The notes under the pieces were generated by a model. That model was given only the letters and a program-made list of their open reading frames with translations, was not told where the DNA came from and made no database searches. A stretch of DNA of 64,000 nucleotides from Pseudomonas sp. LD120. Lineage in GTDB: Bacteria > Pseudomonadota > Gammaproteobacteria > Pseudomonadales > Pseudomonadaceae. The position numbers and the translations under genes were made by a program. Shown piece after piece: positions 41,350-48,412 of this stretch; positions within the stretch are counted from its first letter, which is position 1, and each line of letters opens with the position of its first letter. The DNA is taken from contig NZ_WVHL01000005.1 of the NCBI RefSeq assembly GCF_009861525.1, positions 1,054,001 through 1,118,000 on the forward strand, in the 5' to 3' direction.

Positions 41350-42807
41350 TCATATGCTCAGATCGTCATTAGCTTTCTGTTGATTACGTAAAGCGTCTTG
41401 CTTCGCTCTCGTGGCAGATCGTTGTGCTGATTCGACAGCTTCGTGACGTTTAGCCGTCAAGATTCGATCACTCTCAGCGTCCCCTGTATCCGCACCTGCA
41501 ATACCCCCTGCCACATCACTGATGGCGAGCCCAGCCGTGCCGACGCTCGCCAGGGGAGCACTACGTGGAGTTCCATAAGGAGACTTCACAGTTGGGTTTG
41601 TAACTCTTGTATGTGCTGATTGAGAAATTTTAGTTCCAGCTTCAAGGACTCGACTTGCTTTAGTAGCTGATTGTTGAGTGTTGTAGATGACTCGCTCTGC
41701 TCGCGCAATAATTGCATCAGCTTCTTTTCCAAAATCGTCATTTCTGATTACCTCATTGTTATTGTTAGTAGGTGGATTGCCAAGCTTATCAGCGAAGTTG
41801 CGAGAACGATTTTCACGGATTTTGATGATGTCGCCGCGTTTTGTGTTGTTGAATTTCTGTGTTTCCGAATAGTTTTTTCCAGTTCTAACAACGCTAAGTA
41901 TTTTCTCGAAACGCTTTTCGATAAAGTTTTGACGCTCTCGTACTGCTTGTTTATATCGTTCAGCAACTGCTGGTTTTGCGAGATAAGCTGCTCGTTCTGC
42001 ACTCTTTGTTTTTGTGTCTGTAAGCTCAGCTGAGCTAGTGAATTGTCTGTCATAAATTTCTCCTTTCATTCTTATTGCTTTATCAACGCCAGGCGGTTTC
42101 ATCGACACGTAATTATCGCCAATTCGAGTTATTTCAAAGCCCGCTATTTTCGCTAAGTCAATCAATTGCTCGCGGTTATTAATCACACCATCTATAACAG
42201 CTTCTTTGAAAAAGTCATTAAGTGTTTCGCGTGTCGCTTTTTTCCCAGCTGGCTCCCATTCGATTTCGTTCGTCGCTCTAGCACGCAATGGATCACGTGG
42301 ATCGTCTAAGCCATACTTCACATTAATAAAATCCACCAGGGCGTCCATCTGCCTAAATTTTGCTTCGCCTGGAGGTGCAGGATTCCATGCCCTATCCACT
42401 TCATAGTTGTGCCTCGGCAGCACGTAATGCAGCTCAAGCCGATCCAGATGGCTCTGCTTCACGATCAAGATATGCTGGTGTTCTGGCGCAATACCGGAAA
42501 ATAGCATTTCTTTAAGCCGACCGTTAATGTCCGCAATCGCTTCACTGAGTCCAGATAGCCTGAGCTTTTCAGTGTCACCATGGGTGAACGACAGCACGCC
42601 GGATGTATATTTATGTTTGTAGTCGAGCGCATCGATCATCTGCACCATCAACGCTGGATCACCCTCGATGACTTCCGGCAGCGGATCGCGAGGCAGCCAT
42701 ATGCCTTCTTCTTTGTCACGATACTGGTCGTCAATGAAGTAATCGACAGGCCCGCTACCGCCGCCTCCACCGCTGCCTGAGTGCCTACTAAAACCGTGCA
42801 TGGCCAT
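41350..42807 (-). CDS. MobA/MbeA-type relaxase
   Basis: A 485-aa mobilisation nuclease. After a Gly/Ser-rich start (residues 9-20), the N-terminal domain shows LSFTHGDTEKLRLSGLSEAI and HILIVKQSHLDRLELHYVLPRHN (about 110-134), where histidines would bind the catalytic metal. This layout resembles MOBP relaxases of the ColE1/HEN kind. The C-terminal half is charged and partly coiled coil, without a helicase or primase domain. Its ATG overlaps the mobC stop (ATGA). It would nick at the oriT candidate at 43218-43295. Confidence 0.7.
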   Translation of the reverse strand: MAMHGFSRHSGSGGGGGSGPVDYFIDDQYRDKEEGIWLPRDPLPEVIEGDPALMVQMIDALDYKHKYTSGVLSFTHGDTEKLRLSGLSEAIADINGRLKEMLFSGIAPEHQHILIVKQSHLDRLELHYVLPRHNYEVDRAWNPAPPGEAKFRQMDALVDFINVKYGLDDPRDPLRARATNEIEWEPAGKKATRETLNDFFKEAVIDGVINNREQLIDLAKIAGFEITRIGDNYVSMKPPGVDKAIRMKGEIYDRQFTSSAELTDTKTKSAERAAYLAKPAVAERYKQAVRERQNFIEKRFEKILSVVRTGKNYSETQKFNNTKRGDIIKIRENRSRNFADKLGNPPTNNNNEVIRNDDFGKEADAIIARAERVIYNTQQSATKASRVLEAGTKISQSAHTRVTNPTVKSPYGTPRSAPLASVGTAGLAISDVAGGIAGADTGDAESDRILTAKRHEAVESAQRSATRAKQDALRNQQKANDDLSI

Positions 42808-43181
42808 CAGTCTTCTCCCAGCGTTTCGGCTTTCAGCTCGGCAATAGAGCGCTCGATGTCGATCAAGGCGGTGAGGATTTTGACGCTGTCGCTGTTGGCT
42901 TTGAATGTGTTGCAGTGCTTCGCAATCATGTTCAGCTGTGCGCCGAACTTGTTGTAAGCAGCCGTCAATGCCAGCAGCTCTTTCGAGTTTTTCGGCGCAT
43001 CTATACGCCGAACGGTTATCGTTGAATTTCTCGCAGATTGCAGTAGCAATTGTGACAACGACATAAAATTGTCAGCCGCTTTTTTCTCAAGTTCGGACTT
43101 AAGTGCTTTCCTCAACTTTACGTGTATGCGTGTAGTTGACAGTGGTTTGTTAGCACTCGGTGCGTTTTCTTGTTCGCTCAT
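42807..43181 (-). CDS. mobC: MobC-like relaxosome protein
   Basis: A 124-aa basic protein. An N-terminal ribbon-helix-helix-like segment (TTRIHVKLRKALKSELEKKAADNFMSLSQLLLQ) is followed by the MobC-type helix ELLALTAAYNKFGAQLNMIAKHCNTFKAN. It is translationally coupled to the relaxase gene. It probably binds the hairpins upstream and opens the nic region. Confidence 0.75.
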   Translation of the reverse strand: MSEQENAPSANKPLSTTRIHVKLRKALKSELEKKAADNFMSLSQLLLQSARNSTITVRRIDAPKNSKELLALTAAYNKFGAQLNMIAKHCNTFKANSDSVKILTALIDIERSIAELKAETLGED

Positions 43182-43217
43182 ATAATACCCATTCTTATTG
43201 TTTTTATGGTCTGGGGT

Positions 43218-43295
43218 GTGGGGGAACCCCACGGTGTGCAGGGTTCTAGGGTGAAACCCTAGCAAGGATCAGGGTGTACGAAGCACACACCCTGA
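43218..43295. other. Candidate origin of transfer (three adjacent perfect hairpins)
   Basis: Three dyads stand in a row upstream of mobC: GTGGGG/CCCCAC (43218-43232), CTAGGGT/ACCCTAG (43246-43262) and TCAGGGTGT/ACACCCTGA (43269-43295, 9-nt loop). A cluster of hairpins directly before mobC-mobA is the expected layout of an oriT. The nic position cannot be read. Confidence 0.55.
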
Positions 43296-43307
43296 GTAGC
43301 CTTGTTC

Positions 43308-43469
43308 TTAGTTGGTTTCGTTACGCACTTTTTTATTGGCACGATACCGTCGCGCCCTTTGAGCGGCAGACATGGGCTGCTCGAATAGAGGTTTACGTCC
43401 ACGTTTCTGTATTGGATATACAGCGTCAAACATGTCGGGAGTAGTATGGTCTTTTAGATCTTTAGCCAT
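43308..43469 (-). CDS. 53-aa basic small protein beside the oriT candidate
   Basis: ATG 43469 follows AAGGA with a good spacing. The product starts MAKDLKDHTTPDMFDAVYP and contains QKRGRKPLFEQPMSAAQRARRYRANKK, a strongly basic AT-hook-like (RGRKP) and helical tail. This composition suggests a small DNA-binding protein, perhaps a regulator of the mob or rep genes. Confidence 0.7.
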   Translation of the reverse strand: MAKDLKDHTTPDMFDAVYPIQKRGRKPLFEQPMSAAQRARRYRANKKVRNETN

Positions 43470-43539
43470 TGCAGTGTCCTTTATTATTGTTATTTTTTTA
43501 TTATATCACGTATTTCGTTATTTTAATTTCGCGTAAAAG

Positions 43540-43559
43540 TTTGTGTTATTGACATAGAA
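43540..43559. repeat. 20-bp direct repeat, copy 1
   Basis: TTTGTGTTATTGACATAGAA is repeated exactly at 44402-44421. Both copies point in the same direction, one 94 bp before the 43653 gene and one 96 bp before the inverted-repeat element at 44517. It contains TTGACA, but a good -10 at the right distance is not evident, so it may be an operator or iteron rather than a promoter. Confidence 0.6.
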
Positions 43560-43652
43560 GTTGTCGATTAGTTGTTCTTGAGTCTATAGTTATTGTTTAT
43601 TTTTAGATTTGTGATCTCTCAGTTATGGTAGGCACATTCAAGTGGAGGGCGT

Positions 43653-44288
43653 ATGCTTTGTAAGATGCCGGGAATATCCATAAAACTAACTGGTGACCAC
43701 AGCGCCTGTATATATTCAGTTGCGGAAGAGTTGTTCTTGTTGGCAGGGAATTTGCTCTGCCTTAAAAAATATTGCGCTATCTTAATGCAGGATTCGGTAA
43801 AGTTTGAGCGATGGCCTGGTGCGCTCAAAACAGAAGTCGCGATCTTTTCATGTCGTATTCGAGCGTTAGAAGAGATTTACGCCAGAAGATTGCGTGAATT
43901 GCGTCTTGTAGACCAACCGGGCTCGAATGTTATTTCGCTCAAACCACGCAGCGCAGTCAGCGTCGTTCCGTGCCCACTGTCATTAGCACAGCGACGGCAG
44001 AAGGCCTTCAAGACTAGGGAAGAGGTTTATGTGTTCGTGCTCGGAATGTGCGGCGTAGGCCTCCATCGCTACTGTGAGGCTCATACGGTTGATTTGGACG
44101 CTGTCTTCAAGCCCATTGAGGACTGGTGGCGGCAAGTGGTGGTTGCTCAGGAACTCTGTACCCGCATCCTAGCGCACGTCTCGGCAGGTCCTGGACGGCT
44201 GTGCCCAGGTGATTGGGTGTCAGGTCTGAAGGGGCTTAATCGTGAGCTTGCACGGGCTGTGTGGCGATACCGGAGCAAGCGGGCTTGA
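43653..44288 (+). CDS. Hypothetical island protein (211 aa)
   Basis: The start ATG 43653 has GGAG 5 nt upstream. The product is a soluble, largely helical protein with basic patches (LEEIYARRLRELRLVDQPGS, AQRRQKAFKTREEVYVFVLGMCGVGLHRYCEAH, ELARAVWRYRSKRA). I recognise no family. It lies between the oriT candidate and the replication gene and is preceded by the 20-bp repeat shared with 44402. Confidence 0.6.
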   Translation: MLCKMPGISIKLTGDHSACIYSVAEELFLLAGNLLCLKKYCAILMQDSVKFERWPGALKTEVAIFSCRIRALEEIYARRLRELRLVDQPGSNVISLKPRSAVSVVPCPLSLAQRRQKAFKTREEVYVFVLGMCGVGLHRYCEAHTVDLDAVFKPIEDWWRQVVVAQELCTRILAHVSAGPGRLCPGDWVSGLKGLNRELARAVWRYRSKRA

Positions 44289-44401
44289 ATGAAGCGGAGC
44301 AGGTCAAGGCAGGGCAGCCGCTGTTGGCTGCCTTGTCTTGCCCTGCTGATCGGGGGAAAGGGGGGAACCCCCTACAAAGGGTCAATAGGGTATGTCAATT
44401 G

Positions 44402-44421
44402 TTTGTGTTATTGACATAGAA
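44402..44421. repeat. 20-bp direct repeat, copy 2
   Basis: Identical to 43540-43559. It precedes the inverted-repeat element at 44517-44660. Confidence 0.6.
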
Positions 44422-44516
44422 AAAGGCTATCAAATTCAGGTTTTTCGATCCAGATATATAATTGGTGGTTATGAATACGGTTCGCTAATATGAAGCCATC
44501 TAAAGCAGCGAGGCAT

Positions 44517-44660
44517 ATTAAGAAAGTGATTGGCCACTAGATCAATTGATCTAAACCTACTGCTGAGTAAGCAGCTTAGAAAAACTAATAGTGAATCCAT
44601 TAATGAGATGTAAATCTGATCATTAAGCGATCGCTTGAGTGAGCCAATCACTTTCTTAAT
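44517..44660 (+). ncRNA. Structured intergenic element with 18-bp terminal inverted repeats (candidate ncRNA, replication origin or MITE)
   Basis: ATTAAGAAAGTGATTGGC (44517-44534) is perfectly inverted at 44643-44660. Between the arms are three more dyads: TAGATCAATTGATCTA (44538-44553), CTGCT/AGCAG (about 44560-44574) and AAGCGATCGCTT (44625-44636). No ORF of note. A terminator on the plus strand follows at 44675, which suits a transcribed RNA. The position next to an HUH replication gene suits an origin. The terminal repeats and size suit a MITE. Confidence 0.45.
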
Positions 44661-44674
44661 TTTCCTTGCCTGTT

Positions 44675-44704
44675 AAGCGCAAATCTTCAAAGATTGCGCT
44701 TTTT
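44675..44704 (+). terminator. Terminator after the structured element
   Basis: Stem AGCGCAAATCTT / AAGATTGCGCT (one bulged A) followed by TTTT on the plus strand. No plus-strand gene ends here, so it implies a non-coding transcript. Confidence 0.7.
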
Positions 44705-44827
44705 GTGTATGTTTCTGTGATGAACTTGGACTCGTTTATCTTGGGCCGCTGTGTAGGCCGCCCGCTCCGCTGGTCGAATTCGCCAGCGTAGCAGGCGGTC
44801 GAAAGTCAATGGGGCTTACAGTGTTTG

Positions 44828-46657
44828 TCAGGTTGTCAATAATTCGATGATCTCATGCACACTTAGCGGTGGCTTCGCTTCGATTTTTGACTGAATGTCA
44901 GTGTATTTGACAAAAAAACGCTTTGGCTGCTGATGTTTGACGAGTTCTATCAGTTGAGATGCGGTTGGTCTTGGATCACTATAAATAACTGTAACTGTCT
45001 CTGGCTCTTTAAAAAGTTCATCCCATGAGATATCGAAGTCTGGCGGCGTATTCGTGATAAACGTGTCGCGTTCAACCTTATCAAGCTCTTCATCACTTGC
45101 CCAGTACTGAATATCTCCCAGTAAGTCCTCAAAATTTCGGCTAATTTCGTATTCCGGAAGATAGTAAGCGAATCCACAATTGAATAGGATGCCGGTTATT
45201 CGTGACGACGGTTCGCCAAAACGGTTTAAGTATGGCTCTTTGATCAGCTCAAATGAATCAGAAAATTTGGTGATGAGGTTTTTGAACCCTATCAGATTTC
45301 TGTCGTTCTTATCTTTTTTGCCGTTATTGTACATTCTGCATGCTAAAAGCGACTGGCGTACTGAATCACTAGCGAACTCGTCAACATTTTCTTCGATTTT
45401 GTTAATGATGCGATATTTGGTTAGGGTATTGCTGATGCCGAAACATTGAAATTGCCTGATTCGCTGCGCCCGTAGAGCTGCGGTGACTCGATCAATATGT
45501 TTTAAACTTGACTGATCATTATCTAGTCGTTTTTCGTCTTCTTCATTAGGTGCTAATCGGGCATCCTCAAATTTTGAGATGTTGACTGTTTTTGCTACGT
45601 ATTTGAAAAGATAGCTACTTGCTTCGCCGCGTGCCCGATCCACTTTCTCGTAGTCCCACTGTCTACGCGCAGGGAAGTATTCATTTGCCAAACTCTGAAA
45701 TTGAGCAAAGCGCTCAGGCGTGGTGAAGAATAACAAATGCCAATGGGCGCAGCCGTCTTTATGCGCTTCAACAAACCGCATGCCGAAGAAAGTTTCAACA
45801 GATAATGGGCATTTTAGTTTGGCAAGACGCGCTCTGATTCTTTTCCAGCGGTCTTGAATGTACTCGTGCCCACTCCGCAACCGCTCTCGATCGTAGCTGC
45901 GCTTGCCTAGAGCCGGATTGGGGTGATAGTTTCCAGGCGCTGTAAACGTCACAAAATACCCTTCAAAACCTGCATCATCAGCAACTGATTGCAGGTTCTT
46001 CGATATATGGAACAACTGATTAAACCGTCGTTGCTCTTGATCTTTAGCAATATCCGCGAGGGTGATGATTTGGCCTGAGCCGACCCTGGAAACATAGACG
46101 CCTTCTAGCGTTTTCAGGCTGATTGCTTCCTGAGTTTTTCTAAACGTAAGTGTTTGATCTGAGCAGTAGGGCTGATCAGTCTTTCCGCCTACCTTACGCC
46201 TATTGGCCTCAGTATTGATTCGCTCGTCATTAGCAATCTTAACCAGTTGCTTTTTAATAGAGCGGTAATCGCATGCCCTTGCCAAAGATTGCTCTGTAGG
46301 TAACCCGAAACTGAGGGGTATCCACTTTTCGGTCTCTTCAAGAATGGCCATACTCTCGATGACCTCACGTTGATATGCACCGAGTTCTTCAGTGTTGATA
46401 TACTCCATCATTTCGAGGACGTTAAGCCGCCTCAATGATAACGAGTGGATGTGGGCCAGATCCTTTGCTATCCCAGAAATTTGTTCTGGTGTTGCGTGTT
46501 TCAAGTACACAGCGCGATTGAGAACCACGGGCGGTGGGATTTTTCCCGCAGAAAGTAGTTCAAGCTCGTTATCATCAAAGTATGAAAGAGCTTTCAGGAA
46601 GTGTTTGAACTCTGGGCTGAGAGTTTTGTGGTGAGTAGTTGAAGTGTTTTTATTCAT
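44828..46657 (-). CDS. Phage gpA-type HUH replication endonuclease
   Basis: A 609-aa rolling-circle initiator of the Phage_GPA kind. The metal-binding HUH motif is in CAHWHLLFF (about residue 304), preceded by FFGMRFVEAH. The catalytic tyrosine motif is SSYLFKYVAKT (about 348-356), with the YxxxY spacing seen in gpA proteins. An upstream GYFVTFTAPGNYHPNP block is also typical. I start it at ATG 46657 (upstream frame begins only with TTG). It would nick an origin in or near the island and could support replication of the excised circle. Confidence 0.82.
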   Translation of the reverse strand: MNKNTSTTHHKTLSPEFKHFLKALSYFDDNELELLSAGKIPPPVVLNRAVYLKHATPEQISGIAKDLAHIHSLSLRRLNVLEMMEYINTEELGAYQREVIESMAILEETEKWIPLSFGLPTEQSLARACDYRSIKKQLVKIANDERINTEANRRKVGGKTDQPYCSDQTLTFRKTQEAISLKTLEGVYVSRVGSGQIITLADIAKDQEQRRFNQLFHISKNLQSVADDAGFEGYFVTFTAPGNYHPNPALGKRSYDRERLRSGHEYIQDRWKRIRARLAKLKCPLSVETFFGMRFVEAHKDGCAHWHLLFFTTPERFAQFQSLANEYFPARRQWDYEKVDRARGEASSYLFKYVAKTVNISKFEDARLAPNEEDEKRLDNDQSSLKHIDRVTAALRAQRIRQFQCFGISNTLTKYRIINKIEENVDEFASDSVRQSLLACRMYNNGKKDKNDRNLIGFKNLITKFSDSFELIKEPYLNRFGEPSSRITGILFNCGFAYYLPEYEISRNFEDLLGDIQYWASDEELDKVERDTFITNTPPDFDISWDELFKEPETVTVIYSDPRPTASQLIELVKHQQPKRFFVKYTDIQSKIEAKPPLSVHEIIELLTT

Positions 46658-46717
46658 GGTCTTTAGTTTTGTTATTATTATTGTAACGCAATTTGTGGCG
46701 ATTTTTACTTGGCCTGA

Positions 46718-46753
46718 CAAAATAAAAATAGGTGCTATATAAGCACCTATTTA
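46718..46753 (-). terminator. Terminator of the membrane-protein gene
   Basis: Read on the minus strand, AAATAGGTGCT / AGCACCTATTT is followed by TTATTTT. It separates the membrane-protein gene from the replication gene. Confidence 0.8.
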
Positions 46754-46803
46754 GATTTGTCATTCGTCAAAAGCGTTCCAGACTATGGAGTCTGAGTCCG
46801 CTG

Positions 46804-46992
46804 TTAGCTGTGTTCCTTATAGCCATCAACCACTAGCGATAAGGTGACAAGTAAAGAGCTACCACAGAAATAATCAAAGGCACCACTACTGAAGACTCCA
46901 GTAAACGTCTTGCAACTGGCCTGGGTAGGTTGTGGTGATGCCCTGACTAGCTTAATGCCCACATGTGTGTGGGGGTGACGGTCGGCCGACAT
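46804..46992 (-). CDS. Doubtful 62-aa frame coupled to the membrane-protein gene
   Basis: Its ATG overlaps the preceding stop (TAATG), which could allow re-initiation. The product ends in a hydrophobic stretch (FDYFCGSSLLVTLSLVV). There is no recognisable family, and it may be noise between the stop and the terminator. Confidence 0.25.
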   Translation of the reverse strand: MSADRHPHTHVGIKLVRASPQPTQASCKTFTGVFSSGAFDYFCGSSLLVTLSLVVDGYKEHS

Positions 46993-47993
46993 TATTTAAA
47001 CGGATTTACCGTTTGTTCCCAGTTCAGCGCCTCGTACTTCTGAGTAATGTTGCCTAATTCAAAGCACCTGAAAAAAAACGCTCCTAGAAAAACGTAACGC
47101 CTAATAGGAAAAACTTCGAGCTTACGCTCTGGCCAAATTGAACCTACGAAAGACTCGACAAGTATCAGAAATTTCCTCAACCAAATTTTTAGGTCAGCCT
47201 CCGTAGCTACGCACAGCTGAAAACTTCCTTTGGGTGTTTTTATATAAAAATATGGAACCGGGAATAACTCAATACTTAGCAAGTCGAAGGTCTTACAGAT
47301 AGCCCGCTGAATAACAAATAGTATTGCAGCCTCTTCCTCTGCATTCATGGGTTGCCCAGCTTCGATTTTTTCCATGTAAGGCTTAAGATTAATATTTATA
47401 GTATCAACTTCATTAACTATCTGCCGATACAAAACATCAGACGGTTCATAGATGGATACTTCTTCGGGTCTGGCATCCAAGTATATTTTCTTAAAAAGTT
47501 TATGCGGGGCTGATAGTGAGACGGGGTGTTCCTCCGGTCCAGAACTCATTGAAACCGGCAAGGCCCCTACGCGTTTTTCGACGAAAACACATTTATCAAG
47601 GAAGTTTTTTTCTCGTGCATAATACTCGTCTAGCGAATTCTTCTTTTTTGTGATCGCTATTTGATCTGTAGTGGATTCTATCTGCTCACGAGTCTGAATA
47701 GACCTATGAGCACCAACAACAATAGCGACAAGCGGGATTGACAACGAAAGCAATCCTATGGGCAATTTGCTTATTGATACGAACTGATTGAATCCTTCAG
47801 AGTCTAGCGAGACAGTGTAACCACTCCAAGCAAAGTAGCCAAAATAAAAAAAAGAAAGCACAGGGACTATAATTGCCCACCAAAACAAACCTTGCCTCAG
47901 CAATGATGAATGATCAATGACATACCATTTCCTATGCCAAAGCACCAATCCAGTCGAAATTAGAAATAAACAATACAGTCCCATGCCAAGCAT
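46992..47993 (-). CDS. Membrane-anchored protein, possible phage-defence effector
   Basis: A 333-aa protein. Three N-terminal hydrophobic segments (LGMGLYCLFLISTGLVLW, GLFWWAIIVPVLSFFYFGYFAW, LPIGLLSLSIPLVAIVVG) are followed by RSIQTREQIESTTDQIAITKKKNSLDEYYAREKNFLDKC and a long cytoplasmic domain. The pattern of membrane helices followed by a TxxQIxxT repeat and a YxxREK segment occurs in abortive-infection and retron-associated membrane effectors. The family is not certain. There is no reverse transcriptase or other partner next to it. Confidence 0.55.
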   Translation of the reverse strand: MLGMGLYCLFLISTGLVLWHRKWYVIDHSSLLRQGLFWWAIIVPVLSFFYFGYFAWSGYTVSLDSEGFNQFVSISKLPIGLLSLSIPLVAIVVGAHRSIQTREQIESTTDQIAITKKKNSLDEYYAREKNFLDKCVFVEKRVGALPVSMSSGPEEHPVSLSAPHKLFKKIYLDARPEEVSIYEPSDVLYRQIVNEVDTININLKPYMEKIEAGQPMNAEEEAAILFVIQRAICKTFDLLSIELFPVPYFYIKTPKGSFQLCVATEADLKIWLRKFLILVESFVGSIWPERKLEVFPIRRYVFLGAFFFRCFELGNITQKYEALNWEQTVNPFK

Positions 47994-48218
47994 CTAAATT
48001 CTCGCGCGTAAATTATTAGACAAAAATACTCTACTTCAGTAACTAGCACTACTAAAGGCCATGTGTTTCATCTGCCCTTGACCAGAGCGAGCTGCTTTGT
48101 ACTCTAAACTCAATGGAGTTTTTCTGTCTTGACTGTCCTCACTCTCACCAAACTTAATTGATAGCTTCACTCCGAGCTTACAAAGACACGTAATCCAACG
48201 TAAGCAAGGAGAGGGTCC

Positions 48219-48412
48219 ATGACTGCTGAAGAGTACCTTCTATACTGATTGGGCCCTTTGATGAGCAAGGCACAGGTTGCACGCCTTCTGGACAGATCAC
48301 CGGCTGGCTTCAGAGTCGCCATGTCCATGATTCAGCGCTTTCTCGAAAGCTGAAACTTACCTTAGTCAGCGTGGGGCGGCGAGAGTATTTTTGTAGCGAA
48401 TGCTCGTTCTGA
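48219..48412 (+). pseudogene. Decayed excisionase-like / small HTH gene
   Basis: A good site (AAGGAGAG) precedes ATG 48219. The translation reads MTAEEYLLY, stop (48246-48248), LGPLMSKAQVARLLDRSPAGFRVAMS, then after a frameshift DSALSRKLKLTLVSVGRREYFCSECSF. The joined pieces have the shape of a small HTH protein that often accompanies tyrosine recombinases. The last 50 nt overlap the 3' end of the integrase gene. One stop and one frameshift make it non-functional as read. Confidence 0.55.

Noticed and set aside
44411..44439. TTGACA within the 20-bp repeat as a standard sigma-70 promoter
   Set aside because: No TATAAT-like hexamer occurs at 16-18 nt downstream in either copy, so I kept it as a repeat or operator only.
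46992..47993. A retron system around the membrane protein
   Set aside because: No reverse transcriptase gene exists in the window, so the structured element at 44.5 kb cannot be called a retron ncRNA.
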